NCBI RefSeq assembly: GCF_023667495.1
Contig: NZ_JAMOZL010000006.1
Location: 62,001 to 126,000 of the forward strand
DNA from: Dyadobacter sp. MSC1_007
GTDB taxonomy: Bacteria > Bacteroidota > Bacteroidia > Cytophagales > Spirosomataceae
Length of the DNA: 64,000 bases
Direction of reading: 5' to 3'
Below, one piece after another: positions 27,264 through 36,487 of this stretch. Made by a program: the position numbers and the translations under genes. The first letter of the stretch is position 1; the number at the start of each line of letters is the position of its first letter. Below the pieces are notes generated by a model, which was not told where the DNA came from, ran no database searches, and was given only the letters and a program-made list of their open reading frames with translations.

Positions 27264-29327
27264 ATGCCAGATAATAACACAGCCACTTACTCCTACCGGA
27301 ATGGTAAAAAGGTGGCATTGTACAAAAAAAGCGATGAATTTGTAGTCAGGACGCCGGTTGTACCGCAGCTTACGGGCACTGGTGCTATGCCTGCCGAGCG
27401 CGTATCGCCCGCTAGCACACGTATGAAGGTGTCCGCTGCTGAGCTGGAAACGGCTATGGCGGCTAGCCGTGCCATTGCGCCCACGCACCATGCCTATTAC
27501 CAGGCGCAGACGGACCAGTCTTTCGATATTACCGACAGGATCCTGGTTACATTCAAACAAGCGCCTGCCGACGCGCAGTTGGACGCTTTTGTTAACAAAT
27601 ACGCATTGCGGCAGCTGGCGCGGTACAGCGAAACCGATTTCCTTTTTCAGCTGACAAACGACACGGGCATCAATCCGGTGAAGCTGATCGTGCAGCTGAA
27701 TGAAAACGAGCCAGATATCGCATTCGCGGAGCACGATCTGAATATGAAGATGAGTAAATATGCCCTTACCCTTCCCGTTGACCCCAATTACATTCAGCAG
27801 TGGCATTTGCATTCCCATACTGCCACCAGCCCGGATTTTGATCCGCGGAGCTCGTCAAGATGTGAAGAGGCCTGGCAGTTGCTGGACAGTTTCGGGCGTT
27901 CGGACGTCGTGGTTGGCCTCTCTGATGATGGCTGCAAGCTGGACCATCCTGATTTTGACTCGCCTGGTAAGTTTGCCGGATGGGGCTATTTTCAGGGTAA
28001 CCGGCTCGTGAAGGATATTGATGCGGATGCAGACCCGGATTTGATGTACACAACCGGTGCCAACCACGGCACGTCGTGTGCAGGCGTGATTGGCGGGGAG
28101 AGTGACGGCGTATTGACAGTCGGTGCAGCGCCGGGCTGCCGGTTATTGCCCATCAAATGGGAGTCTGACGGGCCGTCGCTGTTCATCAGTGATAGCAAGC
28201 TGTTTTCTGCGCTGAATTATGTCAAAGATAAAGTCGATGTATTTTCCAATTCATGGGGAATGTCGCCGGAATCCAATCACGCGATACAGGTAGTGAATTT
28301 TATAAACCAGTTATCACAAACCGGCGGTCGCCGTGGCAAGGGAATTGTGTTCCTGTGGGCGGCAGGCAACGAAAACTGTCCCATTGTGCATTCAGGCAAT
28401 GCGGACGTGCCGTTTACCGACGGCTGGAAGTTTATTGCAGGCAGCTGGCAGTGGGTTGGAGTCGAAACGAGCAAGGTATTTGAGCATAATCTCGCGTCGC
28501 TCCCCGGCGTCATGTACGTGGCGGCACTGGCCGGTAATGCGCAACGCAGCCACTATTCCAATTATGGCCCGGGCATTGCATTATGTGCTCCCAGCAGCAA
28601 CAGTCACGCCTATTTCCGGATGCAGGTGCGGGGCAAGGGCATTGTCACCACGGATGGCGAAAACCCTTTCCTGACAATGGATTTCGGAGGGACATCCAGC
28701 GCGACACCGTTAACAGCGGGCATTGCGGGGCTTGTTATTTCGGCCAATCCGAACCTTACCGCGGCAGAAGTCATCGCGATTTTGAAACGGACAGCTTCGA
28801 AAGACCTCAATTTTACACCCTATGCCAGGACACCGGTGGCCAACTTCGATCCGGACACGAGTTGGGACATTTCGCCAGTCGCCCCTTATCAAAACGGTGC
28901 ATTTACCAGCGTCAACAGCCCCGATGGAACTTGGAGCCCGTGGTTCGGGCATGGCAAAGTGGACGCATTCCAGGCGGTGCAAACAGCCGTAGGGTCAATT
29001 ATCAACACATTATCCGTCCGCATCCAGTCCGCATTGATCAATCCTGACGGTGTAGATACGGACAAAGAGGAAGTGACGCTGAAAAACAATAGCGGTCAGG
29101 CGATTTCTATCACTGGCTGGGAGCTGATCAATCAGGCTAATAAAAAACAACCGCTCGCGGGAAGTATTCCGGCAGGTGGATTGATGGTGATACACCTGGA
29201 AAGCGACGACCTCACGCTAAGGAATACCGGCGGTACTCTCTCGCTGGTGGATGATCACGGAGTTGAAAAACATAAAGTTTCATACACAGGCCAACAGGTC
29301 AGGAAAGGAGTGATAACCGTTTTTTGA
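27264..29327 (+). CDS. Subtilisin-like (S8) serine protease with lamin-tail-like C-terminal domain, eCIS-associated
   Basis: A 687-residue protein. Residues about 88-165 resemble a subtilase prodomain (DRILVTFKQAPADAQLDAFV). The catalytic domain carries the full triad: Asp221 in VGLSDDGCKLDHPDF, His268 in NHGTSCAGVIGG, Ser478 in GGTSSATPLTAGIAG, with the oxyanion Asn in WAAGNEN. The last ~100 residues resemble a lamin-tail domain (EEVTLKNNSGQAISITGWEL, LVDDHGVEKHKVSYTG). There is no signal peptide, so it is made in the cytoplasm like the rest of the particle. Its place between the tape measure and the giant DUF4157 protein suggests cargo, or an enzyme that processes the neighbouring effector. 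All catalytic residues are intact. Confidence 0.93.
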   Translation: MPDNNTATYSYRNGKKVALYKKSDEFVVRTPVVPQLTGTGAMPAERVSPASTRMKVSAAELETAMAASRAIAPTHHAYYQAQTDQSFDITDRILVTFKQAPADAQLDAFVNKYALRQLARYSETDFLFQLTNDTGINPVKLIVQLNENEPDIAFAEHDLNMKMSKYALTLPVDPNYIQQWHLHSHTATSPDFDPRSSSRCEEAWQLLDSFGRSDVVVGLSDDGCKLDHPDFDSPGKFAGWGYFQGNRLVKDIDADADPDLMYTTGANHGTSCAGVIGGESDGVLTVGAAPGCRLLPIKWESDGPSLFISDSKLFSALNYVKDKVDVFSNSWGMSPESNHAIQVVNFINQLSQTGGRRGKGIVFLWAAGNENCPIVHSGNADVPFTDGWKFIAGSWQWVGVETSKVFEHNLASLPGVMYVAALAGNAQRSHYSNYGPGIALCAPSSNSHAYFRMQVRGKGIVTTDGENPFLTMDFGGTSSATPLTAGIAGLVISANPNLTAAEVIAILKRTASKDLNFTPYARTPVANFDPDTSWDISPVAPYQNGAFTSVNSPDGTWSPWFGHGKVDAFQAVQTAVGSIINTLSVRIQSALINPDGVDTDKEEVTLKNNSGQAISITGWELINQANKKQPLAGSIPAGGLMVIHLESDDLTLRNTGGTLSLVDDHGVEKHKVSYTGQQVRKGVITVF

Positions 29328-29336
29328 TCAAAGTTT

Positions 29337-32300
29337 ATGCAAAGTTTTGTCCCTCAAAAAGGTAAGGAAAGTGGTTTGGCCCCTTCAAAGGCACCCAAGC
29401 CCTTTTTTCAGACCAAACTTCCTGTAAATGCGCCCGGAGACCAGTTCGAACAGGAGGCAGATGCCGCCGCGGACCGGGCCATGCGTATGCAGGAAGGTGA
29501 GGGGGCATATAATAAGCCATTGTCAAATCCGGGCATTGCGCGGGTGCAGGCCAAATGCGCAGTGTGCGCGCATGGTGAGCGCGTGGGGGAACGGTGTCTG
29601 GCCTGCGAGAAGGAAGAGGAAGCCAGGCGGGTAAGAGGTGAGATTACGTCTAAACTTGTTTCCGATGTGACCCTACACCCGGGCAAGCCGCTTACGTCCG
29701 GCGTCCGGCATTGGATGGAAATGCGCCTGATGGATGATTTCGGCGATGTGCTGGTGCATACCGACAGCATGGCCGCTGAAGCCGCGACTTCGATCCAGGC
29801 ACGTGCCTACACGCTGGGTAATCATGTTGTGTTCAATGCAGGCGAATACCAGCCTGAAACCGCAGGCGGTAAATGGCTGATCGCGCATGAGCTCGCCCAC
29901 GTTACCCAACAGCGTAAATCTGGAAAAAGCATTCAAAGGCAGCCGCAGAGCGTAGTTGAGAAGATTAGGGACAAAAAAACAATTGAGGAAGCAGGAACGC
30001 AGGACACCATTCTCAATGCCCATGCAAATGCAGCCAAAGATAAACCGGAAGTGAAAAAGTTGGCGGCGCGGATCGGGAAAATGAAGCAGGGTATTTCGGA
30101 TGATGAAAAACAAGCTTTTATCAATGACCTGCTGACGGTCGCGAAAGACCTTAAAGCACCCGAAGAACTGGATTTGATTACCGACGTCCTGAAAAGGGCC
30201 GGGCGATATGATGAAGCCGCGACGCTCGCCACAGAAAAGAAGTATAAGCCGTCGCGGACCGCTTTCTATGATCTTGATTTTTATGAGAAAAACCTGAAAG
30301 ACAACCTCAGTTGGCTTACGCTGGATTACCCGCCCATCAAACGCTTCCTGAACGACTGGCTGGGCACATTTGACCTTTACATTTACGGCCCGCTGATCAA
30401 AGTTCAGACTTTGTACAGTGAAAAGGAATTTGATAAACTATACAAAAAGACGGTCGACGAGGCGAATAATCACACCATGCTTAAAGAGAATGAGCGCCTG
30501 CTGATCGCCCTCGAAGCTTTTCGCGGACTGGACGCCGGGCGGGTGACCATACTAAAAGGGTTGGCAACAGTCGTTCCGGATAAGTGGGATTTGATCCAGG
30601 TGTTTATTAAGGAAGAAAAGAGATCTCTTTTTTTTAAGTGGTTTAAAGAAAATGCTTCGCCCGAGACGTCCTATCTTTTCGAGCTGATCTTCCCAAGACT
30701 GGTCGCGATCATGAAAAAGGCTTCGGAATATTGGAAAGGTGTCGATACAGAGTTTAAGGTAGTATTCAAGAACGATTTGCATAACCAGGCCTATCAGAAC
30801 CTGTTCAGGCAGCATGCGAAGCGTTTTAATATCTATGAAAAAGACCTCTACCGGATTATGGTAGCTGCTATGCGCCTGAACGACAAGGGCGATCTGCCAG
30901 ACGCGAAAACCTACGGAAGAATGCAGAAAACGGCCGTCGCCGCACTTGCTGAACTCATTAACAAAGTAAGCATTCATTTCAGGCAGCGAAGCCGCGATAA
31001 AGGCGATAACCGGGATTTAATGGACTTGTATGGCATATTTTTGAAAGGCCTGCTAAACCTGCATTATCACACCGGAACTAGCCTGGGGACCGATAAGGAC
31101 AAGATCGCCAACAAACAGATCAAGGAAAGGATTTCGATCGGGAATTCGCTGTTCAACTTTGGCGACCTGACAGGCCTGGCTTCTATCAAACACATCGGCG
31201 GCGAGATCCTCTTTCCAAAAGACGGAACGATTTTCGGGGCAAAACAAGCCAGATCGTTTATGACATTCGAAGAGCCGCTGCGGTGGACCCAGGAGCAGTT
31301 TACGGTGGCGGACATGGTCGCCAAGTTTGTAGAGGAAACCAAGCAATTAGACGAGTCGAAGGATTTGGCCATTCTTTTTCAATATTACTATAAGTCCGTG
31401 CTGTTGCAGGAAGAGGAAACGATTTTGTCACGACTGTTACTCGAACAAGGCGCCACCATCGACCATAAGGCTAACCTGGGAGCCTACGTGCCCATTCTGG
31501 CTCAGGAAAAGAAACTGCTTAACGAGGGTATCCTATCCAATATCGCCGAATCCCTCGTGCCGCTGAGGTATGTCGTTAAGGGGGTTGAGTTTTCAGTAAT
31601 TGAAAAAGATATAAACTCATTCGGTATTACCGTCCAGCAGGATCCGCATTTTCGGACCTCTATTACAGCCAAATTCAAGGATATCAATCCGGATAACATT
31701 ACGCTGGTGACACCGGATGTTTGGCTGCATATCAGAAACCAAGGCATTGTGGTATGGATGTTCGCCAATCCGGGTGCATTTGAAAAACGGATGCGGCAGC
31801 TGCTACCAGATTTGGTCGGGCCTCAGGATACCCCGCTGAAATACATTCATGAGCTTGCCAAGGTCATGCAGACCGGAAAAACAACGAAGGACGTATCGGC
31901 GAAACTGGACAAGGCGCAACACGCGATGACCAGCGACCTGGAAAAGCGGGTGAGAAAGTTGCAGCGGCAAGCGTTTTCACATCACCGCCGCGTGGTGGTG
32001 CAAAGCGAGATCAGGGAGTTGTGGACAGGATTTGAAGATAACATTTCGACCTGGTCTAATCCGCTGGACGCCATCCGCAGAATGCTCATGCTGGCTACCG
32101 GCGCGCCCAGGGCGGATGTCAAGTTACAAATGGCGTGCATCATGCTGGAACTCGGGCCGGATATCAGAAAAGCATTGCTCAACCAGGAAGTGCTTGGAGG
32201 TTTGCTATCCCGCGATACCGGCCGAATCGACGTCATCAGCAAGTTGCTGCCCCATATAGTAGGCGCAGCTGCGATGGAAGACGAAGTAAGGATGAACCGC

Positions 32301-35300
32301 GGCGATCTGATGCTCGAATTTTCGGCCGATGCACATTGGGAGCGCGTGAAAGCATTGCGTGATCTCGAAAAGGGCCTGGTGCCGCGCATCAAGGCCGTGT
32401 ACAGCAATGAATGGATGGAGGCGAATGTGGCCGATCAGACGCTCCGCCACACGCGGAGCCGACGGCCATTTACGCTCAAAACAACCATTCCATACGAGGG
32501 CAAGATGTACCGGATCGAAAAAGTATCCCAGAGCTTCCGGTTCAGTCCGGCCACGCAACTCGACCCGGGAGGCGTGGGCTGGGACGAACAGATGATGAAG
32601 GATATTAATCCGAGCACATTCATCCGGATAAACGGCGGGCAGCAAACGCCCGTGCCCTGGCGTGAGCGGAAGGGCGAAGAAGTATTTGTTTACCTCGTCC
32701 TGGACCGTTCCGGCAATGTGGAGCGGATTTCGGTGAGAGATACCGATGACGAAAAGATTCATTTGATTCAGAATATCATTGCAATCCATAACAATATGGA
32801 GAACCTGCGGCAGTTGGGTGAGATCCTGGAAACCGGTGCCGAATGGATGATGGTGGTGGTGTACCTGATCCCTGGTGCCGGACAAGCGGTAATGGCGGGT
32901 GAGCTAGTGGTGGGCGTACTGCAATTTCTCGCCAGTGGTGAATTTGAGGATATTAAAAAATTGCTGGGCGGTGACGGTGCGAAGATGCTCAGGGCCGGAT
33001 ATGACAAGATATCGGGCGCATTTGAGGTGGATAAGTTTTGGGACCTGCTCATCGATGACCAGGTTACGCTGCCGGCAATAAGCCAGGATACGGCACCGGC
33101 ACTGTCAAGCACCAGCGGCATTCACAAGGAAGGGAAATTAAGGAAGTTTGTAAACAGATTAAAAAAGATCGGAAAGTACTTGTATGGCGGTTTGCAGCGT
33201 CTGAAAAGTTCATTCAACTTTTTGCTCAAACGCCTGCGGCTTTTTGTAAACAAGCATCCGGCCCTTCGCGGATTGGTCAGTATGATCGGCCAATATATCG
33301 AGATCGTCCGGACGAAGGTAAAGATGACGGCTGACATGCTCGGCGATCAGGAAAAGCCTGAATCGGGCAGCATTACCGATTTTAACGGTCAGGCCAACCA
33401 GATGGTAAGCCATTTGCAAACACTCGAAGTGCAGAAAGATATTATCCCGCTTCAGGGCATCGTGGACCTGGTTATAACATTGGCCCTGAACAAAATCGCG
33501 AAGGGGCCTAAGAAGTTGATCGTGAAGGGTGTGCGTGAGGTGCTGGTGCAATTGGGCATCTATGATAAGATCACCGGTTACGTCGCTGATCATCTGAAAG
33601 GTTCTTTTGTCGATCCAAACAACATTTTGAATGACATCATCGACGACGAAGTGCAACCTGCGGTGCACAAGGCCGGAACCGAGTTTGCGACCACGGCCAC
33701 TGGTATTCTCAAAGAAGTTCCGGGACTAGAAGGTATGGAAGTAAAACCGCCATCTTCGACGACAATCACCAAAGTGGACATGCCATTGAACCCCGACGAA
33801 GAGGAAGAAGAACTGCCCGATATGCAGCCTTACCTTTCAGACGGGGCCGAGCGCCGGGAAAGGAGCGGGGCATCCTATCCGCTGATCCGGTCATCTTCGG
33901 GAAGGCGGATGGATCAGGCGGACGAGCAGGACCTTTCAGCACGTTTCGGTCAGGATTTCTCGCATGTACGGGTGCATGCGAGTACACCTATGGATGAGGA
34001 AATGAAGTCCATAGGTGCCGAAGCGCTCACTTCGGGTAGCCATATTTATCTCAAATCCAATTTGAGAATCAATAGCGAACCTGGAAAAAGTATTTTTTAT
34101 CATGAAGTGGCCCACGTGATCCAGCAAACCGGCCCGCGGCCGTCGGCGGGCCAGTATAGCGACCTGCCTGTGAGCGGAAAACCCGAAGGCGGCGTAAGAT
34201 CCGAGCCGCAGAGCGAACGGGAAGCCGAAGCTTTTGCAAGGGCAGGGAAAGAGGGTAGCAAAGTGCCTTCTGTACAAAGGACGTCCCTGGAAGGCTATCA
34301 GCCCAAAATTGGTGATGTGGTGATGTTCAAATTCTTCCGGTCTATATCCGATTATCCCAAACTGACCGACAATAAGATTACGGATGTCGTCAAGCCCAAT
34401 GTGTTCGTGGCTTCACTGGGTGCAAGATTGAGCCAGCAGGAGCATACATTTGCCGAAAATCTGAACCATCAACTGAAAAGTAAATTCGCATCTCTCGACT
34501 TCGCCCCGGGAATGAAAGACGGCGCCGAGGAGATCAAAAGCCTGCTCCAAGGCAAAGATTGGGGTTCATATAAGAATTTGTTCGAGGATATTGTGCGTAG
34601 AAGCAAGGTTAAAAAGAAAACTGATAAGAATGACCCAGGTAAAGAAGAGTGGGAAATGAATATGGTCCGCGTGAAGGCTGGCCTGGAAGAAGCGGTGGCA
34701 ATTCAAACAGGGATTTTGCTTGATATTAACTTCACGAGTCCGGGAGCGACTGCTCAGACGATCGATAAGGTTAAAGTCCGTACGCTGTTTCTGGACCAGA
34801 TTAGTCTGAATGCAGGTATTTGGGAAAAGATCATTAAAAACACTTTTGTAGTAAATAAGAGCTCGCTTGGATTCAAAACCAAATACACTGACGCGAACTT
34901 GAAAGAGTATAAAGACGGCGCCAAATACCTGATCGAAAAGCTGGAACCGGTCCGGATTTTTAAGGGAAAAGGTTTTTGTCTGACGAATTCCCTCGCACGC
35001 CACCTCGAAAACCATGTTTATCCTGACATTAAAGAATTAGCCACCGGCAGCAAAGCAGATCCTATTCCTATTTATTGGTATAAAAATATCCGTGACTATC
35101 CGCAGAGCATCAAGCTGAACGGCAAGCCTTATTCGATGCATACGCTCACCAAAATACCCTATGGCGGCGAGAGCATTCAGGTGGGTGTGAGTGATAAATA
35201 CATTATTAAAGCGGCGGGTGGCGTGAATTCCAGGCAAAATGCTACCAAACTGGAACGCGGGACGACATCGGCGAGAGATTCGGCCAAAACCAAAACCTTC

Positions 35301-35588
35301 CGGCTGGCACTTGCTGACATGAAGTATCCGTGGAAGAATGAGGATGTTGACCATGTAAAAGACCTGGGATTCGGCGGGGACGATGTCTATGAGAATTTCT
35401 GGCCACTGAATAGCACCATTAACCGTACCCCTTTTTACCAGCAATGGCTGACCCGCTACAAGGTTGAATACAAGGAAGGAAAAGAGCATAAAGTGGACAG
35501 CCTGATGGATTTGAGATGGAAATGGTTCATTATAAAGGGATTCCGGATCCGGCCGGAGTCGCCCGGTGGACGTTGGAAACAGAAATAA
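29337..35588 (+). CDS. Giant eCIS-associated effector: two DUF4157 (HExxH) domains and HNH-like nuclease C-terminus
   Basis: A 2083-residue protein. Residues about 25-60 (APGDQFEQEADAAADRAMRM) and a CxxC...CxxC patch near 78-95 precede the first DUF4157 domain, with active-site-like H184-E185-LA-H188. A long helical middle includes a hydrophobic stretch (about 1169-1203) and a Lys/Arg-rich amphipathic region (about 1266-1332). An acidic linker leads to a second DUF4157 domain (FGQDFSHVRVHAS; H1589-E1590-VA-H1593). The C-terminus has D2005-H2006, GFGGDD and N2020-FWPLN-STINR, an HNH-nuclease-like pattern. DUF4157 is a recognised marker of eCIS-associated toxins. It is probably the payload. At this size it must be unfolded or cleaved to fit the tube. 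No signal peptide is present. Confidence 0.9.
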   Translation: MQSFVPQKGKESGLAPSKAPKPFFQTKLPVNAPGDQFEQEADAAADRAMRMQEGEGAYNKPLSNPGIARVQAKCAVCAHGERVGERCLACEKEEEARRVRGEITSKLVSDVTLHPGKPLTSGVRHWMEMRLMDDFGDVLVHTDSMAAEAATSIQARAYTLGNHVVFNAGEYQPETAGGKWLIAHELAHVTQQRKSGKSIQRQPQSVVEKIRDKKTIEEAGTQDTILNAHANAAKDKPEVKKLAARIGKMKQGISDDEKQAFINDLLTVAKDLKAPEELDLITDVLKRAGRYDEAATLATEKKYKPSRTAFYDLDFYEKNLKDNLSWLTLDYPPIKRFLNDWLGTFDLYIYGPLIKVQTLYSEKEFDKLYKKTVDEANNHTMLKENERLLIALEAFRGLDAGRVTILKGLATVVPDKWDLIQVFIKEEKRSLFFKWFKENASPETSYLFELIFPRLVAIMKKASEYWKGVDTEFKVVFKNDLHNQAYQNLFRQHAKRFNIYEKDLYRIMVAAMRLNDKGDLPDAKTYGRMQKTAVAALAELINKVSIHFRQRSRDKGDNRDLMDLYGIFLKGLLNLHYHTGTSLGTDKDKIANKQIKERISIGNSLFNFGDLTGLASIKHIGGEILFPKDGTIFGAKQARSFMTFEEPLRWTQEQFTVADMVAKFVEETKQLDESKDLAILFQYYYKSVLLQEEETILSRLLLEQGATIDHKANLGAYVPILAQEKKLLNEGILSNIAESLVPLRYVVKGVEFSVIEKDINSFGITVQQDPHFRTSITAKFKDINPDNITLVTPDVWLHIRNQGIVVWMFANPGAFEKRMRQLLPDLVGPQDTPLKYIHELAKVMQTGKTTKDVSAKLDKAQHAMTSDLEKRVRKLQRQAFSHHRRVVVQSEIRELWTGFEDNISTWSNPLDAIRRMLMLATGAPRADVKLQMACIMLELGPDIRKALLNQEVLGGLLSRDTGRIDVISKLLPHIVGAAAMEDEVRMNRGDLMLEFSADAHWERVKALRDLEKGLVPRIKAVYSNEWMEANVADQTLRHTRSRRPFTLKTTIPYEGKMYRIEKVSQSFRFSPATQLDPGGVGWDEQMMKDINPSTFIRINGGQQTPVPWRERKGEEVFVYLVLDRSGNVERISVRDTDDEKIHLIQNIIAIHNNMENLRQLGEILETGAEWMMVVVYLIPGAGQAVMAGELVVGVLQFLASGEFEDIKKLLGGDGAKMLRAGYDKISGAFEVDKFWDLLIDDQVTLPAISQDTAPALSSTSGIHKEGKLRKFVNRLKKIGKYLYGGLQRLKSSFNFLLKRLRLFVNKHPALRGLVSMIGQYIEIVRTKVKMTADMLGDQEKPESGSITDFNGQANQMVSHLQTLEVQKDIIPLQGIVDLVITLALNKIAKGPKKLIVKGVREVLVQLGIYDKITGYVADHLKGSFVDPNNILNDIIDDEVQPAVHKAGTEFATTATGILKEVPGLEGMEVKPPSSTTITKVDMPLNPDEEEEELPDMQPYLSDGAERRERSGASYPLIRSSSGRRMDQADEQDLSARFGQDFSHVRVHASTPMDEEMKSIGAEALTSGSHIYLKSNLRINSEPGKSIFYHEVAHVIQQTGPRPSAGQYSDLPVSGKPEGGVRSEPQSEREAEAFARAGKEGSKVPSVQRTSLEGYQPKIGDVVMFKFFRSISDYPKLTDNKITDVVKPNVFVASLGARLSQQEHTFAENLNHQLKSKFASLDFAPGMKDGAEEIKSLLQGKDWGSYKNLFEDIVRRSKVKKKTDKNDPGKEEWEMNMVRVKAGLEEAVAIQTGILLDINFTSPGATAQTIDKVKVRTLFLDQISLNAGIWEKIIKNTFVVNKSSLGFKTKYTDANLKEYKDGAKYLIEKLEPVRIFKGKGFCLTNSLARHLENHVYPDIKELATGSKADPIPIYWYKNIRDYPQSIKLNGKPYSMHTLTKIPYGGESIQVGVSDKYIIKAAGGVNSRQNATKLERGTTSARDSAKTKTFRLALADMKYPWKNEDVDHVKDLGFGGDDVYENFWPLNSTINRTPFYQQWLTRYKVEYKEGKEHKVDSLMDLRWKWFIIKGFRIRPESPGGRWKQK

Positions 35589-35598
35589 ACAGAGAACC

Positions 35599-36477
35599 AT
35601 GGAAACGCATCAGATCAGTGAAAATCGCATTACGGATATTGCCTGCTCGCCCGACGGGCGGTTTGCTGCTGCAACCGATGACGACGGCGTCTATCTACTG
35701 GATGCCAAATCCATGGAAATAATCAGAACGGTGAAGACGAAAGAGCCGGCTGAATGTGTCGCATTTTCGCCAGACAGCCAGTCGGTTTGTGTGGGTATGC
35801 ATGGCGGAAATGTGCTGATTATTCAAACGAAAAATGCGGAGGAACGGCTAATCAAAACGAAGGCTACCGGTTTCAGCGCAGCTGCGTGGTCACCGGACGG
35901 TAAGTTAATTTGCCTCGGTCAATATGAACCGGCATTAACGCTGATTGTTACCGATACCTGGAAAAGCATTGTTTTGGACCCGGATATTTATGACGACAGC
36001 GGCCGTACGAAGGTGTTATTCAGTGAAAACAGCGAAGATATCATGAGCACGGCGGGCAATCAGATTTGCATTTGGCAGAAGCCGCGGGGTTCGCGTTATG
36101 TCTCCGACGTGTTGCTGACAGCCGATCATGGCGGGCGGTTCACAGATATGCTGCTGGGACCGGACAGAGCGCTGTTTGCCATCGAAGAGTCGGAACAGGA
36201 AAGCTACCTTCACAAACTGGCGTCAAGGCCGGGCGAAAAACCCACAACAGTGAAGCTGCCCGATTATTTTTCAAGATTGGCCTGGACCGAAAAACATAAA
36301 TGCATTGCGGTAGCTGAGTTCCCTGGCAAAAAGCTCATTTACCGGAAACCCGGAGATTTGAGCGAGGAATTTCATGAGCCGGCTGATGTTGGCGAATACC
36401 CTATCGCTTGCATTACCGAATGCCCGGAAAGCGGTTTTTTGCTGATAGGGACAAGAAACGGATCTGTTTTACACTAA
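35599..36477 (+). CDS. WD40-like beta-propeller protein after the effector
   Basis: A 292-residue protein from ATG 35599, ten bases after the effector stop. The longer frame starting at 35566 would overlap the effector's end. WD40/TolB-like blades are visible: ITDIACSPDGRFAAATDDDG, CVAFSPDSQSVCVGMHGGNV, AAAWSPDGKLICLGQYEP and a closing blade near the end. There is no signal peptide or lipobox, so it is cytoplasmic. Placed directly after the nuclease-like C-terminus and before the ATPase, it may be an immunity protein, an effector chaperone/adaptor, or a structural part. I cannot distinguish these from sequence. It has no repeats identical enough to be called recent. Confidence 0.85.
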   Translation: METHQISENRITDIACSPDGRFAAATDDDGVYLLDAKSMEIIRTVKTKEPAECVAFSPDSQSVCVGMHGGNVLIIQTKNAEERLIKTKATGFSAAAWSPDGKLICLGQYEPALTLIVTDTWKSIVLDPDIYDDSGRTKVLFSENSEDIMSTAGNQICIWQKPRGSRYVSDVLLTADHGGRFTDMLLGPDRALFAIEESEQESYLHKLASRPGEKPTTVKLPDYFSRLAWTEKHKCIAVAEFPGKKLIYRKPGDLSEEFHEPADVGEYPIACITECPESGFLLIGTRNGSVLH

Positions 36478-36487
36478 TTTTTTCAGT

